Assembly: GCF_003614435.1 (NCBI RefSeq)
Contig: NZ_CP025546.1
Coordinates: 6,510,001 to 6,574,000, forward strand
Reading direction: 5' to 3'
Length of the DNA: 64,000 nt
Source of the DNA: Mycobacterium paragordonae
Lineage (GTDB): Bacteria > Actinomycetota > Actinomycetes > Mycobacteriales > Mycobacteriaceae
Part shown: positions 57,977 to 64,000 of the stretch, in pieces
Layout of the letters: every line of letters starts with the position of its first letter
Numbering within the stretch: the stretch's first letter is position 1
Position numbers and translations under genes: made by a program
The notes under the pieces: model-generated
Told to the model about the DNA's origin: nothing
Databases searched by the model: none
The model's input: only the letters and a program-made list of their open reading frames with translations

Positions 57977-59359
57977 ATGTCGAGCAGCGAAATGACCACG
58001 ACCCCGACCCGGCTGACCGGGTGGGGACGAACGGCACCCTCGGTGGCGGAGGTGCTGCGCACCCCCGACGTCGACGTCATCGCCAAGGCAGTGATCCGGG
58101 CGTCCGAGTCGGACGGTCGGGGCGTGATAGCCCGCGGGCTGGGCCGGTCCTACGGGGACAACGCGCAGAACGGCGGCGGCCTGGTGATCGACATGTCCGC
58201 GCTGAACAAGATCCACTCGCTGAACGCCGAAACCAAGCTCGCCGACGTCGACGGCGGCGTCAACCTGGACCAGCTGATGAAGGCGGCGCTGCCGCTGGGA
58301 CTGTGGGTGCCGGTGTTGCCGGGCACCCGTCAGGTCACCATCGGCGGTGCCATCGGGTGCGACATCCACGGCAAGAATCACCACAGTGCCGGCAGCTTCG
58401 GCAACCACGTCCGGTCGATGGAACTACTGCTGGCTGACGGCGAGATCCGGCGGGTGACGCCGGACGGCGACGAGGCCGAGTTGTTCTGGGCCACCGTCGG
58501 CGGCAACGGGCTGACCGGGATCATCCTGCGCGCCACCATCGAGATGACACCCACCGAGACGGCCTACTTCATCGCCGACGGCGACGTCACCGCCACCCTC
58601 GACGAAACGATCGCCCTGCACAGCGACGGCAGCGAGAACAACTACACCTACTCCAGCGCCTGGTTCGACGCGATCAGCGCGCCGCCCAAGCTGGGCCGCG
58701 CGGCGGTGTCCCGTGGCTCGCTGGCCACCCTGGACCAACTGCCCGAGAAGCTGGCCCGCAATCCGCTGAAATTCGATGCGCCGCAACTGTTCACGTTCCC
58801 CGATATCTTTCCCAACGGACTGGCCAACAAATACACGTTCGGGCCGATCGGCGAACTCTGGTACCGCAAATCCGGCACCTACCGGAACAAGATCCAGAAT
58901 CTGACGCAGTTCTACCACCCGCTGGACATGTTCGGTGAGTGGAACCGCGGCTACGGTCAGGCCGGCTTCCTGCAGTACCAGTTCGTGGTCCCCACCGAAG
59001 CGGTCGACGAGTTCAAGCGGATCATCCGCGACATTCAGGCCAGTGGACACTACTCATTCCTCAACGTGTTCAAGCTGTTCGGCCCGGGCAATCAGGCCCC
59101 GCTGAGCTTTCCCATCCCGGGCTGGAACATCTGCGTCGACTTCCCGATCAAGGCCGGCCTCAACGAGTTCGTCAGCGAACTCGACCGCCGCGTACTGCAA
59201 TTCGGTGGCCGGCTCTACACCGCCAAAGACTCCCGAGTGAGCGCCGAGAATTTTCACGCCATGTATCCCCGGATCGACGAATGGATTGCCGTGCGCCGCA
59301 AGGTGGATCCCGCCGGGGTGTTCGTCTCCGACATGGCCCGACGTTTGGAGTTGCTGTAG
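57977..59359 (+). CDS. dprE1: Decaprenylphosphoryl-beta-D-ribose 2'-oxidase
   Basis: A 460-residue FAD enzyme. It has the VAO-type FAD-binding region ([40 protein letters not shown]) and active-site [12 protein letters not shown]. Cys386 (codon 59132-59134) corresponds to Cys387 of M. tuberculosis DprE1, the residue modified by benzothiazinones. It oxidises decaprenyl-phospho-ribose to the keto form. The ATG at 57977 gives the expected length. It is followed directly by dprE2. Confidence 0.96.
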   Translation: MSSSEMTTTPTRLTGWGRTAPSVAEVLRTPDVDVIAKAVIRASESDGRGVIARGLGRSYGDNAQNGGGLVIDMSALNKIHSLNAETKLADVDGGVNLDQLMKAALPLGLWVPVLPGTRQVTIGGAIGCDIHGKNHHSAGSFGNHVRSMELLLADGEIRRVTPDGDEAELFWATVGGNGLTGIILRATIEMTPTETAYFIADGDVTATLDETIALHSDGSENNYTYSSAWFDAISAPPKLGRAAVSRGSLATLDQLPEKLARNPLKFDAPQLFTFPDIFPNGLANKYTFGPIGELWYRKSGTYRNKIQNLTQFYHPLDMFGEWNRGYGQAGFLQYQFVVPTEAVDEFKRIIRDIQASGHYSFLNVFKLFGPGNQAPLSFPIPGWNICVDFPIKAGLNEFVSELDRRVLQFGGRLYTAKDSRVSAENFHAMYPRIDEWIAVRRKVDPAGVFVSDMARRLELL

Positions 59360-60124
59360 ATGGTGCTTGACGCAGTGGGAAACCCTCAGTCGATTCTGCT
59401 CCTGGGAGGCACCTCTGAGATCGGCCTGGCCATCTGTGAGCGGTACCTGCAGAACGCCAAGGCGCGAATCGTGTTGGCAGCCATGCCCGAAGACCCGGGT
59501 CGCGAGGCCGCGGTGGCTCAGATGAAGGCGGCCGGCGCGCGGTCGGTGGAGCTGGTCGACTTCGACGCCCTAGAGCCCGACACCCATCCGAAGGTGATCG
59601 ACGAATGCTTCAGCAACGGAGACATCGACGTGGCGATCGTCGCTTTCGGATTGCTGGGTGACGCCGAGGAGCTATGGCATAACCAGCGCAAAGCCGTGCA
59701 GATCGCCGAGATCAATTACACCGCAGCGGTATCGGTGGGTGTCCTGCTGGCCGAGAAGATGCGCGCTCAGGGATTCGGCCAGATCATCGCGATGAGCACG
59801 GTGGCCGGTGAGCGAGTGCGCCGATCCAACTTCGTCTACGGCTCCACCAAGGCCGGACTCGACGGCTTCTACCTGGGCCTGTCAGAGGCGCTGCGCGAGT
59901 ACGGGGTTCGGGTGCTGGTGATCCGGCCAGGGCAGGTGCGGACCAGGATGAGCGCCCACGTCAAGGAAGCACCGCTGACCGTCGACAAGGAGTACGTCGC
60001 GAACCTGGCGGTGACCGCGTCGGCAAAAGGTAAGGAATTGGTTTGGGCGCCAACAGCATTCCGTTACGTGATGATGGTGTTGCGTCACATCCCGCGGAGC
60101 ATCTTCCGCAAGCTGCCCATCTGA
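59360..60124 (+). CDS. dprE2: Decaprenylphosphoryl-2-keto-beta-D-erythro-pentose reductase
   Basis: A 254-residue SDR. The dinucleotide site is GGTSEIG at residues 16-22, and the catalytic pair YGSTK is Tyr160 and Lys164. It reduces the DprE1 product to decaprenyl-phospho-arabinose, the only arabinose donor of the cell wall. The ATG follows the dprE1 stop without a gap. Length equals that of Rv3791. Confidence 0.95.
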   Translation: MVLDAVGNPQSILLLGGTSEIGLAICERYLQNAKARIVLAAMPEDPGREAAVAQMKAAGARSVELVDFDALEPDTHPKVIDECFSNGDIDVAIVAFGLLGDAEELWHNQRKAVQIAEINYTAAVSVGVLLAEKMRAQGFGQIIAMSTVAGERVRRSNFVYGSTKAGLDGFYLGLSEALREYGVRVLVIRPGQVRTRMSAHVKEAPLTVDKEYVANLAVTASAKGKELVWAPTAFRYVMMVLRHIPRSIFRKLPI

Positions 60125-60126
60125 GC

Positions 60127-62097
60127 ATGCGCAACGCGCTGGCCACCCTGGGCCAGATGGCGCTCGCCGCTGTGGTGGCCGTCGTGGTGTCGGCCGTCTC
60201 GCTGGCGGCGATCGCCCAGGTGCAGTGGCCGGCCTTCCCGTCGTCGAACCAGTTGCACGCGCTGACCACCGTGGGTCAGGTGGCCTGCCTGGCCGGGCTG
60301 CTCGCCGTCGGCTGGCTGTGGCGGTCGGGCCGCCTGCAGCGGCTGGCCCGGTTGGGTGGGCTGGTGTTCGTCTCCGCCTTCACCGTCGTCACGCTGGGCA
60401 TGCCGCTGGGCGCGACCAAGCTGTATCTGTTCGGCATATCGGTGGACCAGCAATTCCGCACGGAGTACCTGACCCGGCTGACCGACAGTCCCGCGCTGCA
60501 CGACATGACGTACATCGGGCTGCCGCCGCTCTACCCGCCGGGCTGGTTCTGGATCGGCGGGCGCGCGGCGGCCCTGACCGGAACACCGGCATGGGAGATG
60601 TTCAAGCCCTGGGCGATCACGTCGATCACCATCGCGGTCGCCGTCGCGCTGGTGCTGTGGTCGCGGATGGTCCGCTTCGAGTACGCGCTGCTGGTGACGA
60701 TCGCGACCGCGGCCGTGACGCTGGCCTACAGCTCGCCGGAACCCTACGCGGCGATGATCACCGTGCTGTTGCCGCCGATGTTCGTGCTGACGTGGTCGGG
60801 GCTGCGCGCCGCCGGGCGCCTTGACCCTGCCGACGATGCGGCCAGCCGCACACTCGAAGCCGACGATGCGGCCAGCCGCACGCTCGGCGACCGGGCGGGC
60901 GCGGGCACGCGTGCGGGCAGCGGCTGGGCCGCGATCGTCGGCGCCGGCATCTTCCTAGGTTTCGCCGCCACCTGGTACACGCTGCTGGTCGCCTACAGCG
61001 CCTTCACCGTGACGCTGATGGCGCTCGGGCTTGCCGTGTCGCGCTGGCGCTCCGGCGGCGTCCGGGCAGCGCTGGACCCGCTGCGCCGGCTGGTGGTCAT
61101 CGGCGTGATCGCGGCGGCGATCGCGTCGACCACCTGGCTGCCCTACCTGCTGCGGACGCTGAGCTCACCGACCAGCAACAGCGGCAGCGCGTTTCACTAT
61201 CTGCCCGCCGACGGCGCTGAGCTGACCTTCCCGATGCTGCAGTTCTCCCTGCTGGGCGCCGGTTGCATGCTGGGCACGCTGTGGCTGGTGGCGCGGGCAC
61301 GGTCGTCGGTGCGCGCCGGCGGCCTGGCGATCGGCGTGCTTGCGGTCTACGCGTGGTCGGTGTTGTCGATGCTGACCACACTGGCGCGCACCACCCTGCT
61401 GTCGTTCCGCCTGCAGCCGACGCTGAGCGTGCTGCTGGTGGCGGCCGGGGTATTCGGATTCGTCGAGTTCGCGACGGCGCTGGCCGCACGCAGCCGGGCG
61501 GCGCTGCCGGTCGCCACGGCGCTCGGGCTGACCGCGGCGATCGCTTTCAGCCAGGACATCCCCGACGTGCTGCGACCGGACCTGACGATCGCGTACACCG
61601 ACACCGACGGCCACGGGCAACGGGGTGACCGGCGACCGCCCAGCTCGGAGAAGTACTACCCGGCCGTGGACGCCGCCATCCAGAAGGTCACCGGCAGGCC
61701 GCGCGATCAGACCGTGGTGATGACGGCCGACTACAGCTTCCTGTCTTTCTATCCCTACTGGGGCTTCCAGGGCCTGACCTCGCACTACGCCAACCCGCTG
61801 GCCCAGTTCGACAAGCGCGCCGCGCAGATCGAGAGCTGGTCGAAGCTCAAGACCGCCGACGAGCTGATTCAGGCGCTGGACAAGCTGCCGTGGCCGCCGC
61901 CGACCGTCTTCGTCATGCGGCGCGGCGCCGGCAACACCTACACCCTGCGGCTAGCCGAGGATGTCTACCCCAACCAGCCCAACGTCCGTCGCTACACGGT
62001 GGACCTGAAAACCGCCCTGTTCAACGACCCGCGATTCGCCGTCGAGACCATCGGACCGTTCATCGTGGCGATTCGTAAGCCGGTGCCCAGCGCTTGA
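60127..62097 (+). CDS. aftA: Arabinofuranosyltransferase AftA
   Basis: A 656-residue GT-C membrane enzyme. About eleven helices in the N-terminal part are followed by a soluble C-terminal domain ([36 protein letters not shown]). It adds the first arabinofuranose to galactan. The ATG at 60127 is 2 bases after the dprE2 stop, and the stop overlaps embC (TGATG). A loop near residue 235-260 carries a tandem DDAASRTL repeat, made by the 30-bp element at 60831-60890. That explains why it is longer than the 643 residues I recall for Rv3792. Confidence 0.95.
   Translation: MRNALATLGQMALAAVVAVVVSAVSLAAIAQVQWPAFPSSNQLHALTTVGQVACLAGLLAVGWLWRSGRLQRLARLGGLVFVSAFTVVTLGMPLGATKLYLFGISVDQQFRTEYLTRLTDSPALHDMTYIGLPPLYPPGWFWIGGRAAALTGTPAWEMFKPWAITSITIAVAVALVLWSRMVRFEYALLVTIATAAVTLAYSSPEPYAAMITVLLPPMFVLTWSGLRAAGRLDPADDAASRTLEADDAASRTLGDRAGAGTRAGSGWAAIVGAGIFLGFAATWYTLLVAYSAFTVTLMALGLAVSRWRSGGVRAALDPLRRLVVIGVIAAAIASTTWLPYLLRTLSSPTSNSGSAFHYLPADGAELTFPMLQFSLLGAGCMLGTLWLVARARSSVRAGGLAIGVLAVYAWSVLSMLTTLARTTLLSFRLQPTLSVLLVAAGVFGFVEFATALAARSRAALPVATALGLTAAIAFSQDIPDVLRPDLTIAYTDTDGHGQRGDRRPPSSEKYYPAVDAAIQKVTGRPRDQTVVMTADYSFLSFYPYWGFQGLTSHYANPLAQFDKRAAQIESWSKLKTADELIQALDKLPWPPPTVFVMRRGAGNTYTLRLAEDVYPNQPNVRRYTVDLKTALFNDPRFAVETIGPFIVAIRKPVPSA
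60831..60890 (+). repeat. Tandem pair of a 30-bp element inside aftA (copy B)
   Basis: Two units, 26 of 30 bases identical, each with GACGATGCGGCCAGCCGCAC. They share the GCCGCACACTCG core with the pair at 38491-38550. The units are in frame and encode [10 protein letters not shown] and [10 protein letters not shown] in a polar loop of AftA between membrane helices. Confidence 0.8.
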
Positions 62098-64000
62098 TGG
62101 CGACCGAACAATTACCATCTACCTCCGTGGGCGAAGCGGGAGCAAACTACCGGCTCGCCCGACTCGTTGCCGTGGTCGCCGGACTGCTGGGCGCGGCGCT
62201 GGCGCTGGCTACCCCGCTGCTGCCGGTCAAGCAAACCACCGCCCAACTCAACTGGCCGCAGAACGGCACCTTCAGCAGCGTCGAAGCGCCGCTGATCAGC
62301 TACGTGGCCACCGACCTGAACATCAGCGTGCCCTGCCAGGCCGCGGCCGGGCTGGAAGGGCCGCAGAACGCCGGCAAGACGGTGTTGTTGTCGACGGTGC
62401 CCAAACAAGCACCGAAGGCGGTCGATCGAGGCCTGTTGTTGGAGCGGGTCAACGGCGACCTGGTGCTGATCGTGCGCAACGTCCCGGTCGTCACCGCCCC
62501 GATGAGTCAGGTGCTCGGACCGGACTGTCAGCGCGTGACGTTCACCGCGCACGCGGACCGGGTGATCGGGGAGTTCGTGGGCCTCAAACAGGGCCCGACC
62601 ACCGAGCATCCCGGCGCGCCGCTGCGCGGCGAGAAGAGCGGATATGACTTCCGCCCGCAGATCGTCGGGGTGTTCACCGACCTGGCCGGACCGAGTCCGC
62701 CGGGCCTGAGCCTCTCCGCGACCGTCGACACCCGCTACAGCAGCAGCCCCACGACGCTCAAGATGGCCGCGATGATCCTCGGGTTGCTGCTGACCGCGGC
62801 CTCCTTGGTTGCGCTGCACGTCCTGGACACCGCCGACGGCACCCGGCACCGCCGGTTCCTGCCGTCGCGCTGGTGGTCGGTCGGCGCCCTGGACGCGCTG
62901 GTGATCGCCGTGCTGGTGTGGTGGCACTTCGTCGGCGCCAACACCTCCGACGACGGCTACATCCTGACCATGGCCCGGGTGTCCGAGCACGCCGGCTACA
63001 TGGCGAACTACTACCGCTGGTTCGGCACGCCCGAGGCGCCGTTCGGCTGGTACTACGACCTGCTGGCGATGTGGGCCCACGTCACGACGGCCAGCGTCTG
63101 GATGCGGCTGCCCACCCTGGTCATGGCGCTGACGTGCTGGTGGGTGATCAGCCGTGAGGTCATTCCTCGCCTGGGCCATTCCGTCAAGAAGAGCCGGGCC
63201 GCGGCATGGACGGCGGCTGGAATGTTTCTGGCGGTCTGGCTACCCCTGAACAACGGGCTGCGTCCAGAGCCGATCATCGCCCTGGGCATCCTGCTGACCT
63301 GGTGCTCGGTGGAGCGGGCGGTGGCCACCAGCCGGCTGTTGCCGGTGGCCGCGGCGTGCATCCTCGGCGCGTTGACCCTGTTCTCCGGGCCCACCGGCAT
63401 CGCCTCTATCGGTGCGTTGCTGGTGGCGATCGGCCCGCTGCGGACCATCCTGCATCGCCGGTCCAAACAGTTCGGCCTGCTGCCGCTGATATCGCCGATC
63501 CTGGCGGCCACCACGGTCACCACCATCCTGATCTTCCGCGACCAGACGTTCGCCGGCGAAGCCCAGGCCACGTTCCTCAAGCAGGCCGTCGGGCCCAGCC
63601 TGAAGTGGTTCGACGAACACATCCGCTACGAGCGGCTGTTCATGCCCAGCCCCGACGGGTCGGTGGCGCGCCGGTTCGCGGTTCTGGCGCTGATCCTCGC
63701 GCTGGCGATCGCGGTGGCAATCTCGTTGCGCAAGGGGCGAATTCCGGGGACCGCGGCCGGTCCGAGCCGCCGGATCATCGGCATCACCATCATCTCGTTC
63801 CTGGCGATGATGTTCACGCCCACCAAATGGACCCACCACTTCGGGGTTTTCGCGGGGCTGGCCGGCTCCCTGGGCGCGTTGGCGGCCGTGGCGGTAACCG
63901 GGGCCGCGATGCGCTCCAGACGCAACCGCACCGTGTTCGCGGCCGTCGTCCTCTTTGTCATGGCCATGTCGTTCGCCAGCGTCAACGGCTGGTGGTATGT
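62097..64000 (+). CDS. embC: Arabinosyltransferase EmbC, 3' part cut by window edge
   Basis: The first 634 residues are visible. It starts [20 protein letters not shown], with a first helix at VAVVAGLLGAALALATPLLP and an outer domain (residues about 45-225). Next come GT-C helices and the catalytic loop NTSDDGYIL with the Asp pair at about 285-286. EmbC extends the arabinan of lipoarabinomannan and is one of the ethambutol targets. The ATG overlaps the aftA stop. In other mycobacteria embA and embB follow, outside this window. Confidence 0.96.
   Translation, partial: MATEQLPSTSVGEAGANYRLARLVAVVAGLLGAALALATPLLPVKQTTAQLNWPQNGTFSSVEAPLISYVATDLNISVPCQAAAGLEGPQNAGKTVLLSTVPKQAPKAVDRGLLLERVNGDLVLIVRNVPVVTAPMSQVLGPDCQRVTFTAHADRVIGEFVGLKQGPTTEHPGAPLRGEKSGYDFRPQIVGVFTDLAGPSPPGLSLSATVDTRYSSSPTTLKMAAMILGLLLTAASLVALHVLDTADGTRHRRFLPSRWWSVGALDALVIAVLVWWHFVGANTSDDGYILTMARVSEHAGYMANYYRWFGTPEAPFGWYYDLLAMWAHVTTASVWMRLPTLVMALTCWWVISREVIPRLGHSVKKSRAAAWTAAGMFLAVWLPLNNGLRPEPIIALGILLTWCSVERAVATSRLLPVAAACILGALTLFSGPTGIASIGALLVAIGPLRTILHRRSKQFGLLPLISPILAATTVTTILIFRDQTFAGEAQATFLKQAVGPSLKWFDEHIRYERLFMPSPDGSVARRFAVLALILALAIAVAISLRKGRIPGTAAGPSRRIIGITIISFLAMMFTPTKWTHHFGVFAGLAGSLGALAAVAVTGAAMRSRRNRTVFAAVVLFVMAMSFASVNGWWY

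Overview
The window is GC-rich mycobacterial chromosome. Three PE_PGRS genes, lpqH, tcrXY and the bpa–glfT1–dprE1–dprE2–aftA–embC cell-wall block point to a slow-growing, probably non-tuberculous Mycobacterium. Much of the gene order follows what I recall of M. tuberculosis Rv3752c to Rv3793, with species-specific blocks inserted. Names tied to M. tuberculosis come from remembered sequence and order, not from a search.

Layout. 1-4141 (minus): a tight LLM oxidoreductase / VOC / SDR / metallo-beta-lactamase / sulfotransferase operon, divergent from an IclR regulator (4194-5087). 5142-10758: small conserved and secreted proteins (YbjQ, TM2, a GH5-like hydrolase, a PE-PPE-domain esterase, hemerythrin, an MmpS-like fusion). 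10983-17624: tRNA-Ser(CGA), tadA and its partner, tyrA, a glycolipid-binding-fold gene, the proZWVX osmoprotectant ABC operon and a LapA-domain gene. 17621-24091: two APH-type kinases, a histidine phosphatase, and an operon of kinase, SDR, acyl-CoA dehydrogenase, TetR and quinone oxidoreductase behind a perfect palindrome. 24119-30820: full-length alkylsulfatase, lpqH, tcrXY, small membrane proteins, and a lone phage-lysin-like gene. 30824-34231: two tandem PE_PGRS genes. 34338-37129: methyltransferase, SnoaL-like protein and a third APH-type kinase. 37134-45151: tRNA-Arg(ACG), tRNA-Ser(GCT), hisC2, echA21, lipE, an Rv2629-like factor, tRNA-Ser(TGA), a quinone oxidoreductase and a class-V aminotransferase-like protein.

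45271-50335 holds the arabinogalactan/proteasome set: an Rv3779-like membrane enzyme, bpa, wzt, glfT1 and wzm. An inserted segment (50348-56916) carries a methyltransferase, a secreted C39-type peptidase divergent from a PE_PGRS gene, and a compact five-gene operon: GTP-cyclohydrolase-I-like, QueD/PTPS-like, a secreted protein, an NfeD-like domain and a flotillin-like protein. From 57013 the order returns to Rv3788, Rv3789, dprE1, dprE2, aftA and embC (cut by the window end). These last genes make decaprenyl-phospho-arabinose and use it for arabinan priming and extension.

The best candidates for something undescribed are: the divergent T-fold enzyme pair with the NfeD/flotillin pair (54056-56916); the kinase/ACAD/SDR operon, which resembles a 4-hydroxyacyl-CoA pathway (19406-24091); a 30-bp element occurring as tandem pairs, once between genes and once inside aftA; and a shared promoter motif in front of two secreted-protein genes. 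No complete mobile element, CRISPR array, rRNA gene or prophage was seen.
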